From contig NC_031479.1 in assembly GCF_000006565.2 (NCBI RefSeq), positions 1,054,001 through 1,118,000 of the forward strand: DNA of 64,000 nt, given 5' to 3'. Each line of letters opens with the position of its first letter. Positions within the stretch are counted from its first letter, which is position 1. Origin of the DNA: Toxoplasma gondii ME49. Lineage: Eukaryota; Apicomplexa; Conoidasida; Eucoccidiorida; Sarcocystidae. Below are positions 37,603 through 48,900 of the stretch, one piece after another. Made by a program: the position numbers and the translations under genes. Under the pieces are notes generated by a model, which saw only the letters and a program-made list of their open reading frames with translations, was not told the DNA's origin and made no database searches.

Positions 37603-39126
37603 CACAGGGGTCGCAGCGACGGTAAAGAAAGGAGATCCGTCTGGGCGGCAATCTCGCGAGACAGCTCGACTTCAGTTGAAGAGGAAGCGAACCTCGGAAG
37701 AGACTGGGAAAAACGTTTCAAAGTCTCACTCGAGAACCTTGTTGGCTCTCAAGAATCGCGAGAACTTGGCCCTGGCAGAAGCAGAGGAAAATCCGCTTTC
37801 GAATCCGCAGGACGTGCACCCTAGAAACAGACACTGCGGGCAGCTCCGCGTCGTGGATGGGAAGTGATCTTAAACGGAGAAAGCAAAAGTCAGAGAGCGA
37901 CAGGGAACGTAGGACAGCGAACTCAAGACATAAAATCTAGGAGGGAACCGCATCTCAGCTGGGAGACAGCTGCTCGTTTTTCGTGGGGGATGTGATGCAA
38001 ATCGGGCGGAGCCCAGCCAGGATTTTGTCGAGAGGAAACGCGCAGAATTTGAGCGGCCTGGCACTTTGTGGAAACGACGATCGCGAAAAAACGTCAACTG
38101 CGTGTGATCGTGGCGAAGAGGAGTTGGATGAAAGCCAGCACGAACGCGATAGCGACAGTTGCGCACAAGATGCAGGGACCCGTGCATTTTGAGTCTGTCC
38201 CCTCGAGAAAAAACGGTAACGAGAGGAGCTGCGTGTGTTTCCGTGCAGTGTGTTCCACGTTTGTGAAGCTGTGGCGCTGCCTAGAAAGAGAACCAAGACA
38301 CGAACGAAACATGACCTGCTGTGCACTGACGCGCGGCGTTTCCAGCATCCCCCCTGACCGTGATTCGTGATCGAGCTTCGTTCACCCAGGCAGTGCCAGA
38401 GAAGACAAACACCGGTCGTGTCCCGCATAACTTTTGCTAAATGCCGGGACAGTCGGCAAAAGTGGTAGATAAGAAATATGGAGTCACTCCAAGACTCGCA
38501 GTTTTCACCCGTTCGACGTGTCAGAGTACGAACACTTGAAACTGCATTTTCGTCCAGGATTCCCTACACCGACGAAGAAGCAACTGCGCGCGTCTTCCTC
38601 CCTTTCTCTGGCGCAACTAACCTCTCGAACTCGTGACTCGACACGACAGTTTTTCTCGCGGACTCGGACAAATGAAAGCGTCCAGCGTCAGGTTGACCTG
38701 GCTTCGGCGCCTGCCTGTTTCCCACCGCGTCAGTTTGCGCAGTTAGTTTTAATACGGCATCGAGAAGTGCGTTGCTCTACGCAGAAGTACACAGCGCGTT
38801 CAAAAGTCCTGCACATCTTGCCAGCATGCCAGGTTTCCACGTCTCACCAACAAAGCACTCTCTGGAGCCGTCGCACAAACATTTCGAACTGTATACAACA
38901 CACTTCCAGTGCGTGCCGCGGCGTTTTTTTCGCGGCACTCTGTGTGTCAGTGCGAGGCTGCAGCTGTTCCTCCATACGCTGTTCGGCAATCGCTTCCGCG
39001 AACCGCTCAATCCACTCCACGCGAAAAACGCGTGTGCGGACGCGGCGTTCCAGCGTGTATTTGCGTTTTCGTGCATTCCCTGCGATGTATGTATGTGTGT
39101 GTGTGTCGGGATGGAAAAGTGATTTT
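37603..39126. other. convergent intergenic region (3' UTRs of LMBD1 and ACSL)
   Basis: No gene supported. Both neighbours end here. A (TG)n-like GTGTGTGTGT run lies near 39092-39106, just before the ACSL stop at 39127. Confidence 0.65.
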
Positions 39127-42100
39127 CTACGACCACCACGACCGCAGCCAGGGCAGGAGAAAGCGACTCCACCACGGCGCGTCTCTGAGAGCCACTGCGG
39201 AGTTCACATCCGCCACGAATTGTTTGTTCACCAGCTGTCTGTACAGCTCGTCGATCTCGGGCGTGTACTTGCGGACCAGCAGCGTGCGCTTCGACTTGAA
39301 GGTCGGGGTCAGCATGCCGTTCTCTGGGGTCCACACGTCCGCAGTGAGGAAGACGTTTTTGACTTTCTCGAAACCGAGGAGGTCGGCCTCTCTCGCGAGC
39401 TGGTCGAAGTCCGCAAGGACTTCCTTCTTCAACTCAAAGTCCGCCAGCGCGGTCTTGAAGAGCGTCTCGTCGCTCTGAGCTGCGCTCTCGCGTTCGGCTT
39501 CCGCGCGTCTTCCGTACGCGGTCCTTGCCCACGCCAGGACTTTCTGCCGGTTCGGCACCACGACGGCGACGGGGTACGACTGCGAGTCGTAGCCGTGGAC
39601 AAAGATGTTGTCGACGAACGCACTGGCGCCGTAGATGCCCTCCAGTTTCTCCGTCTGCAGGTACTCGCCCTGCGCGAGTTTTATCAGACTCTTCTTCCGG
39701 TCAATGATATTCATCGAGCCGTTCGGCTGGATCTCGACGACGTCGCCGGTGAGGAGCCACGGCTTCTTCCCAGATCCGCCGACACCATCGTCGAAGACGA
39801 GACTCTCCGCCGTCAGCTCTTTCTGACGAAAGTAGCCGGCGAAGATGTTGTCTCCGCGGACGAGGAGCTCGCCCTGCGGGCGCTCCGCCCTGGTCGCGTC
39901 ATAGCTCTCCCAGGAACGAACTTTCACCTCCATGCAAGCCGTCGGACCGCCTACGCTGTCGTACGCATCGTCGCCGCGGTACGCCTGCCAGCTCCCGGCG
40001 CCCGCCGTCTCGGTCATGCCCCACCCCTGGATGATGTTCAGGCCGAGATATTTCTCGAGTTTCTGCTGGACCGCGGGGTCCAGTTTCCCGCCGCCGCACG
40101 CCGCGAACTTCATGTTGTCCGCAGACCCAAAGATCCGCTCGCGCATGATGCGCGAACCCCCGAGCACCGCGTCGTAGAGAAAACTCGGCTGGGACCCCTT
40201 CGACGGCGACCGCAGCTTTCGCGAGACCGCGAAACCGACCAGGAGCCGCTTCACCAGCGGCTGCGCGTTTAGACGCGCCTCGATCTTCTCCAGCAAAGTC
40301 GTCGCGAGCTTCGGAACCATCAAGACGAGCGACGGCTGCGCCGCACGCCAGTCGTCAGGAATCAGTTCACGCTTCCGGGAGAAAAACGCGATGCGGACGC
40401 CGTGTGCCAGCGCCGCGTACTCAATCACCCTCTCAAAGACGTGTGACAGCGGCAAGTAACAAATGTGCACAAAGTCGGGAGTGATCCCCAGTGTCGTGCG
40501 ATTCTGAATGTGCAGCGCGCGAATCACCGCCACCCAGTTCCTGTTTGTGAGCATCACGCCCTTCGGATTGCCCGTCGTTCCTGAACCAGATGTGGAGAAG
40601 AGAGGTGTGAAACACAAGCGTGTTCGTTCTTTGGCAGAGAAAGGAAGGTGCGTGGTTTCTTCACAAAAAATGATTAAGAAAAAAGAGCGAAAAAGATTGG
40701 GTGCCCCCTCGCACACAAACACGTGAGAAAAGTGCAGGAAAACGATCTTCGAGCCAAGTAGGAAAAACCATGCGGGCCGACGAGGTTCCTGTCTCGTGTG
40801 TGAAAAAAGCTGGTCGTCTCGCTCTCTCTCCCGACACTCTACACACACCCGTCAAGTCAATGAAGAACTCGCAGTCACTCTCCGTTCTGCGTTTGCGGCC
40901 CTCTCCCTCCGCAAGAAGAGAGAGTTTTGACGTTCCGCTACAATTAGGGCCTCATCTGCCGGCTCACCAGAAGTATAGACAATGGTGAACACGCGCTCTG
41001 GGTCTTGCTTGACCACCGGACGCGTCGGGTGCTTCCTGCCGATATCAATCACTTCGTCGAAGGAGAGCAACTCAACGCCGAGCGCCGCAAACTCTTTTTT
41101 CTCTCCTGAGAGATCCAGCTCTTCTGGCGGATCCAGAGGCGACCTCGCGCTCATCACAACGATGGTCTTCAGTTCCCCAAGCGACGGCTTCAACTCTGCG
41201 AGGAGCTTCAACTTGTCTACGTCGGTGACAATGCACGAGAGCTCTGAAAACGCAGTTTCAAAAACGCGACTGGGGGCAAACAGAGAGATCCACGTGCTCT
41301 CTCCATCGCACGCCGCTGCACAACAGAACTATAGGGTCCACATGCACGTAGGGAAACAAAACGACGCGAGAGACAAAAGAAACATAGTTATCTGCGACAG
41401 CCGGTGTGTGCATGCCGTTAGTGTTTCCAAGAAAGGAAAGAAAGTTAGCACCACTTCTCGGGGGGAGGGGAGGGGGGGATGATTTGTATCCGCTGCGGTA
41501 GCACTGTCCGTCTTGCACGTTCCAGGCTAGGCACAGAGCCTGGCGGAGCTTGAGAAGCGAGCAGCACAACCTGTGAGAAACTTGACACTGCAGATCTTGA
41601 ATGTATATTTAGCTTGACGAACGACATCAAAGCGAGAGCTGTGCACGCAGCGCGTTTCGGGCAGGCTAAACGACGCCTCTCCTGCACTGAATAGAACCCA
41701 CGATTTCCTAATTTCCTCTCTACAATCTCTGAAAACACCCGATTCACGCTGCCATTCTCCTTCGCACGCGGCGCCTCGGTCGACGAACTACGCGGATCGC
41801 TGCACGCCTCGCAACGAGGCTCAGACGCAGTGGGCTACGCGGCGGGGGCACTGACTGGACTGTTCGGCGATGCTTTTGACATGCTCAGCAGGGAAGGTGT
41901 AGTGGAGGGTGACCGAAGTGAGTGGAGGGTAGGCGGAGACGGCCAAGTCCGTGAAGAGCCACTCTTTTCTGGACTGGAGGAGAATGCCGACGTTGGCAAA
42001 CTTGCCGTCATTTCGCTCTTCGTCGGGGAACGTCTCCAGTTTGATTCCGTCCTTTCGCATAAGGTCCGCGAGCCCCGAACCGAGCGCGCGGACGGTTTCG

Positions 42101-42336
42101 TCGACTTGTGCGTAGGTAGTGTAGTCAAAGCCGTCAGCAATGGCTGCACTTCTCCGTTCGCCAATGCACGGCTTCTCAGGCCCTGCATGCGCGGACACTC
42201 CCACCAAGAAAATGCCGTACGCGCTCTCCCACCAGTCGTCGTCTGTCAGGGGATCGAGAATCCGGGAACCTGCGAACGAAGCGACTTGCAGATCTGGGTC
42301 CAACAGCGTTCTGTAGGAGCTCTCCCCCAAAGGCAT
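39127..42336 (-). CDS. long-chain acyl-CoA synthetase (ACSL family), 3 exons found, at least 736 aa
   Basis: Activates fatty acids to acyl-CoA through an acyl-AMP intermediate. Exons (- strand): 42336-41856, 41243-40968, 40580-39127; 2211 nt in frame. Adenylation-domain motifs: YTSGTTGNPKG (P-loop, built across exons 2 and 3), YLPLSHVFERV, GWGMTETAG, RGDNIFAGYFRQ, LTGDVVEIQPNG and DRKKSLIKLAQGEYLQTEKLE. The C-terminus is Trp-rich and hydrophobic with no SKL-type peroxisomal signal. I set the start at MPLGESSYRT; however the same frame is open upstream behind a good acceptor (TTTTTACAG just before 42397), so the true start may lie in a further 5' exon, for example in the open frame at 43542-43141. 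The exon 1 donor is GTCAGT. It stands head-to-head with the Argonaute gene. Confidence 0.9.
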
Positions 42337-43140
42337 CGGGCTTGCGGAGTAAGCCGCAAATCCCGTAGACTGCCATGTCGCGCTTTCGCCCGGACCTGTA
42401 AAAACGGGGAGACAGCGAATAAAAAAGAGCACACTCGTACCCCAACGCCGACATCTCTGGATTCTCAAAAACAAAGCAGGAACCCCAATGCACGTCCACT
42501 CGCGGCTCTCTGACCGGCGGTCCCGATACCAGGCTTGTAGGACAAAGAAACACATCGCACCATAGAACGCCTCACGGGCACCAGATAAAAAGCGGAGGAG
42601 CGCGACGAGCGTGCACATGTGCGAATCCAACTGTTTTCTTACGGACGCGGACCTACTAACGCACGTTTTAACAAAGTACGCTACCGAATGAGTCAACTGC
42701 AGACAGTCGCTCCAGTTAGCGGTGAGCAACAGAGTGGGTCTGACCACAGAAACACACTGGATCCGCTTCAGCAGCCGCGCCTCGAAAGAGCACGATTATG
42801 TGATGAACTCTTGCAGGAGACAACGGGGGGGGGCGCCATGAGTGAAGGCTGCGGAAACACGCTGGAAATTTGATGTTGAACGGTCGTTCGCACGGGAAAA
42901 AGCTGCTGCCCCTCCAGAGAGAAACTAGCATTCATCGAGGAGGCTGGAGGAGAGCCCTCCTTGAAGAACCGACGAGGCAGGTGGCAAATACGCGAAGAAT
43001 AGTGGGAAATGGGTGCGCTTTTCTCACAGTTTTACACACACTCTTTTGTCAAGGAACACCCCAGACACACCCGAGCTATGGAAGCCAGCTGGCCCTATTT
43101 TCTGCTGCAGGGTGACCACCCGCAGGTTTCACGGGCTCTC

Positions 43141-43542
43141 CTACAGTTTCGAATGAATCAAAACGTCCGAACACGAGAAAGGCGCCCATTCATTACCTGG
43201 ACTGCCAACAGGGGTCGCGTATATCATCGTGTCCAGAAAGCCGAGAGGTTTCCTGCGCCGAGTTTCAGAACATCTCTGGAAAAGAGACTCTTTTTCCGAC
43301 GTTGCTGGCCGGATGTCCACAAGATTGAGACGGCTGCACTCGTTGACGACGCCCGAGGACGCGGAAAGCTTCCACCCAAAAACCAAACTTACCGCGTCAA
43401 AAGCGTGCTTCTTTCGCGTGACGACATCCCCCGCGCTGAGAAAAAAGGTTCGCCTGACTCTAGCGAGTTGCGTCGCGAGCACGGAGTAGCTGTCGCCGCA
43501 AGAAGCACGAGCGCCCGAGACAGGCATGCTTATGTCACTCAA
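43141..43542 (-). CDS. open frame, possible 5' exon of the acyl-CoA synthetase (weak)
   Basis: A 133-codon ATG-initiated frame starting MSDISMPVSG and ending in FSCSDVLIHSKL, upstream of the synthetase on the same strand. No domain recognised. A + strand frame of 279 codons is open over the same bases, so chance is a serious alternative. Confidence 0.15.
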   Translation of the reverse strand: MSDISMPVSGARASCGDSYSVLATQLARVRRTFFLSAGDVVTRKKHAFDAVSLVFGWKLSASSGVVNECSRLNLVDIRPATSEKESLFQRCSETRRRKPLGFLDTMIYATPVGSPGNEWAPFSCSDVLIHSKL

Positions 43543-45056
43543 TTGTACAGTGGTCGTGCTACTTTTCGCACACGGAGCGCGCCCGCCTGCTCCTCAGGAT
43601 CGTTTGTGTGCCGCCGCACAACTGGCGACAGAACGTTGTCGGGGTACCCTGGGAAACTCATGGTTTTTACTATCCTTACTATTCCAGGCTGGTGGCTAGA
43701 AAGTGCACTTGGCTTCCAGGAAGCCAGTCAAAGGCAAATTTCTCGGCCCAGCAGAGTTTGTGAGCTTGTGTTGGCACACGCCTGCGGTCACGACGCAGGT
43801 GAGACACCCCGGGAGCTTTGGGATCCAGAGGTGCAGTTCCTGTCTTGAGCACACAGACACAAATACCGAGTGCTGTTCACGTCAGTGAAACAAAAGGAAC
43901 GCGTCTGTCTTGACAGAGGTGAGGGACAGAGCCGCAGGAAACGCACGCTCGTGATCGCAGTGTTAAGGAAACGAGCCTGCGAGACCGATTAAAGGTTAAA
44001 AATTAAGATGATGCAGGTGTGCAGACCGGATCAGTGAAACTGTGAAGTTACGAGAAGTAATGCGTTCGTATAAGCCGGACGAACAAAGAAGGAAACAGGA
44101 TTTCCAAGTGTAGTCGATGTTTGACAGGTGCCGAACAGGTGCACACTGTTAGACTAGTGTCAGAGAGACTCCGCTGGTCGCAGCAAACTGGGATTTGCAT
44201 CGCTAAAAGAGTGGTGTCGTGGGAAGTAAAATACAGAAGAAGCAATAGGACGTGCGTTCCTGTTCGTCACGAAGAACGCCATCAGAAGTAGGCGGGAGCA
44301 AACGCGTAGAAAGTACAGCAGCAGAGGGCAGCAGGGGTGTTTTAGCGGTACAGTCACCCATTGTGAACTAATCAGTATAAGGGACACGCCTCAGCGTGTA
44401 ATTTATCCAGTCTTTCACTTCTACATGGGTTCCGTATTATAATGTGGGCAAGAATGTTTCCGTTTGCGGCTGTATTAGCCGCTATCAAAATATCCACATT
44501 CAAATATTTCAACCGGGGCTTGTCAAGACAGACGCTGTTCATTGATTCGATGTTTCAGGGTTTCTCCTAGCATTACGTTCCTCTGGAAATAAAGGCGTCG
44601 GCAGCATGGTGCTTCAGACGATATGAACAATAGCAATGACGCCGTTGGCATTGCGGCAAGCTTTGCAGGCTAGGTCCATGTGCGCATTGTTCCACGTCCA
44701 TATTATCAGCTTCTCTGGTAACTAACACGTGGCACTGTAAGGTGGTTTATTCCGATACATGCACGATTGTGTGAATCTTTTGACAGGTTGTTAGCTAATC
44801 GTTCATGTCTTTGGTGTCTAAACACGTTTTGATAGGGTGTACTGTTTGCGGGTACCAGAGACTAGTGTTGAGGGAACACCTTCCCGCCTGGTTGAGCGAA
44901 GAGTTGCCGTTGAATTAGCCAGCCATCTCTATGTTCGTTTGCAGTTCTAAAAAATACCAGTGTCATCCACGTGTGGCAGGTTGTGTCACGGACGACTAGT
45001 AGCACGAGTAGGAATAGCGCGAGGTGGATCAGAAAAAATCCCACCCACGTGAACCT

Positions 45057-45122
45057 CATCCCAGCAAGCTTGGTTCATCTTGTTTCATCCCAGCGAGCCT
45101 GTTTCGTCCCAGCGAGCTTGTT
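45057..45122. repeat. 19-bp tandem repeat, three copies
   Basis: Copies at 45057-45075, 45085-45103 and 45104-45122 share TC[AG]TCCCAGC[AG]AGC[CT]TG; about 800 bp upstream of the Argonaute start. Confidence 0.85.
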
Positions 45123-45918
45123 GCCACAGCCGTTACGGCAGATTCTTTCGAAGAGGGATATCTTTTTCATCACCGTTTCCTATGTGACTTCTCAATGCGA
45201 TGAGAACCCTGAGGCCTATTGGTTCATTGTTCCACTGCGTCGTCGCGATTGGTTCTTTCTGTTCGTGGCTCCGGCTCGTCTGGGCAGAGGTATAAAGCGG
45301 CACTTTGGCGGCCGCAGTCAACTTTTGCTGCTGTGGCTGTCCACATTGTTAGTACTTTTCTGGTGTTTTTTCGCCCCTCTCTGTTCTCTCGCAAGTTTTT
45401 GCTCCTCTCTTGAGCAAAGGAGGGTCGATTCACTTGAATCACACCTGTGTTGTTGTTCATGTCGGCATGTCAAAATATCGTGTCAGTTCCTTCGCCTTCT
45501 GTGCAGAAACAATTCAAGCATAGGTAACAGCAGCAGATCTTGTTTGCACCTCTCATGCTTCATCCTCCAGGCAACAGCGTGGACTCTTCTGACCGGAAGT
45601 GATATCGAGGCTAGATTTTGGCAGTACCGCAGTGCTGTGAGTCTTGTCGCGTGCTGTTCCATGCATACGCATACGATTGGTACGGTGGCTACACACTGGA
45701 CAAAGTTGTTTGCCAGATTGCCTGTTGTTCACGTTCCTATATTTTTTGCCACAGGTCTTTTCTTTTCAAGGGGGCATCCGAGTGATTAGGGTCATCTGGG
45801 AGTTTACCCGTGTCATACGTCGTCGCCTATTGCAGTCTGACAGAATAGAAAGCGTTTTCTCTTGGTGAAGTGTTTTCGCTTCCTGGACACACCTGTTTTT
45901 AGCGGAACGTTTGAAGAA

Positions 45919-48900
45919 ATGAACGGAGGAGGCAGAGGAAGAGACGGAAGCCGAGGGAGAGGAGGGGACTCTCGAGCTGGCTCTAATCCGTATGGAAGGG
46001 GATTCGGAAGTGGAGATCATCGCGGTGGAAATCGTGGAGGAGGTGGACCCTTCGGGGGAGGAGGCCGAGGAGGCATGGGGGGAGGAGGATTCGGGTCTGT
46101 TTTACCCGTCCTGCGTGGTCCTCTGAAGTGTCTTTCGAACCACTGCGAATTGGTCGTCTCGAATCGCAGACAGGCGGTAGCCGTCTGGAAGCATTTCGTC
46201 GATTTCAAAGCGAGGGCGGAGCCAGGAAAGAAGCGGATGCTCTCTTATGAAGCGCGTCGGGAAATTCTTGACGAATTCCTGGATGGCCTGGTAGGTAACA
46301 AGGGTCAGGTGGTCTCCCTGATTCTCATTGTCTCGCAAAGATTGACATAATCAATCATTACCCGGTTTGCGTTGAGTGGACGCCATGTTAATTTGCTAGA
46401 GCTTGGCGGCAGTGGTCAGCTGGAGCGCGAATGACAAAGGGATTCAGGCGACTGCCTCGGTTCCTCTACTACGTCAGTGACTTCTAAAGTTGTGACTGGA
46501 CGGTGTACACTGGGTCTCGGTGATATTCGTTCCTTGCCGCATACCTGACGGCTATAAGTGTCGCAAAATGTTCACAGCATTTTAGGACATCTGGCACCGA
46601 GCCGACCGTGACCTCTTCTGATCTCTCTTGCGCTTGATTCTCAGGTTGCCTTGGGCCATCTCGCGAGAGACGAGCGGGCTCTCATTCTGTACGATGGAGA
46701 CCACCTTCTCGTCTGTATGAAGAAACTTGAATATATCGAGATGCTTCGAGGCGTATCCTTGAGCATTCATCCCCAGCAAAGCGTAATCATGGCCAACCTG
46801 GGGGAGCAACTCTCAATGCAGAACAGTGCAACTGAGGAAGTTGCACAGGTAGGTAGCGATATAGTTATTTTCATACAATTTTTCTCTCCCAGCGTTCGTA
46901 TCACCATGCAGTGCGCAACGCTTGTCGTCGCGGGTGTCACATATGACTTTGATACATCCTTCATCATGCCCACTTGTGCGCGAAAGAATCGATGGGCAAC
47001 TACCTGCATCTTTATTTGCGTTATGCGACTTGCGGTGCGAGTTTGGGGCACTTCGATTTATCTTCCGCTCGATCAGGGCATATCCATACTACATATCCGT
47101 ATATGCAAATGCTAGTACGTATCATCCTGGGCGTTTTACGACTTCCTTCGCCATTTTGAAGGGAAACAACAAACAAAAGGTTCACGAGTAAGTTGAATAC
47201 TGTGTGCCGCCTGAATTGTGTTACGGAGAGTGGTACACTTCTGTAAGACAGGTTACTGAGAGTTCGTGTAGACCTTCTCTCGGAAGGACATCTCTTGTGT
47301 TGTGTACTTTGCCTCTACAGATTTTGCAGTTGATCATGAATCATGCCGCAGTTATGGAGGGATACCAAATGTTCCACGGTGTCAATTTCTTCAAAGATAT
47401 GCCTGAGAACTTCGTTCCTCTCCGAGGACCGAACAAAGCGTTCCAGATATGGGACGGCTTCTCGCAAGCTGTAGCACCGTATCAAACAGCAGGAACGATG
47501 AGCTGGAATGCGGTGTTCAATCTTCGTGCGTGTACTTCCACGAAAGCTATCCCTCTCGTCAAGTATATTGAGATCCAGGCATCTGCTGTAAGCGCTGGGG
47601 AACAGCACTCTGCTCCACCAACAGGGGGAACGAGTGTTTCGGTGATTTCCTCGCTGTATCCAAGTAAAGCTACCTGTGCATAGCTGCATCAAGTTTGCAC
47701 GAGAAACAAGGACACGCTTAGCATGGTTCCCATCAACCAAAATACCTTTCATTTCCGTGTTTTTATTTTTAGGTATGCACATAATCACCTCCAAATGTGT
47801 TTGTTGCATCTAGTGTACGTCGTTCATCGTCTTCAAATACCTAGGCATCCGTTTTACACTACTCATTCAAAATTTTTGCTGCACGGCGTTTTATCAGACC
47901 CTCCCTTCCCTTTCGTCTCGCTGCAGATTGCAAAACGAATGGTGGACTTGTCGACAGAAAAAGGCTGCCGAGCCTTGATGGCAGACGCGGAAGTAATGAG
48001 AAGACTGAATAGACGTCTGCGTGGCACGAAATTGGAGTCGTTCCATATACTAAATCGAGACACACAACAGCCAGAGAAGAGGGTTTACAAACTGAAGGAA
48101 TTAATGACGTTCTCTGCAAGCAGTGAGGAGAGCCGTTTCGATCTGCAGGACGGAAGAAGAGTTACGGTCCTGCAGCACTTTAAGGTACGTCTTCCACTGT
48201 CTGTAGCATATAGTTTCAGGATTCACCTTTCGTTGCAGTATGCGGGAAACATTTTATATCCGACAGGAAACAGGTGTTTACAACATTCGGCTGAAACCCT
48301 CCTCTTGTGAACGAGAACTCTTTTCTACAGGAGGCAAAACGAAATGGGCATGTTCAGTGTCTGGACAACTACGCTCATCGCATACACCATGCTGTGGTTT
48401 GACTTCACTGAGGCTCTCCACGACTTCTGTCTCTAATTTCCTTGTGGGCACCTTTCTGTTGAAGTGCATAGAGTGCTCCGGTACAAAGACAGTATCATAT
48501 CCTCCGTACAGAATTGCCATTAAGAACATAACAACCACCGCTTTCGCATGCGCCACAGTTCGTCGATACCTTTCCGTTGACCACTATACACTTCTCTCCC
48601 GCGAAACGCTGGGCCGCCCTTGCCAACTTCTCTTTTCAGGAAACGTATCCTCACGCATCTGGTATTCCGCCGTTCCAGCCGCTCATCAACACGCGGAGCA
48701 AGGATCGCCCGGCATACTTGCCAGTTTCCATCGTCACGCTCAAACATCAGCCAGCCCGGGAGGGCGTCACTGAAGAAGATCGGGCGCAGGTATTGTTTCT
48801 TCTTGACATGGGAAGCGTCGTTTGCACGTGGGAAGCGTGGTGAAGGAAGACGCGGCACTTCAAGACTGTCGATGTTCCATGTTTGAACCCTTTATTATGT

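Larger units (their letters stand above)
42337..45918. promoter_or_regulatory. divergent region between acyl-CoA synthetase and Argonaute
   Basis: 3.6 kb holding both promoters and 5' UTRs. The left part (to about 43.9 kb) is GC-rich, with overlapping open frames on both strands; a - strand frame at 43542-43141 starting MSDISMPVSG could be a 5' exon of the synthetase. The right part (43.9-45.9 kb) is AT-richer with no supported gene. A short tandem repeat lies at 45057-45122. No TA array is present. Confidence 0.5.

Noticed and set aside
43009..43848. 279-codon + strand open frame
   Set aside because: No domain, no splice context, competing - strand frame, and position in a divergent promoter region; could be chance in GC-rich DNA.
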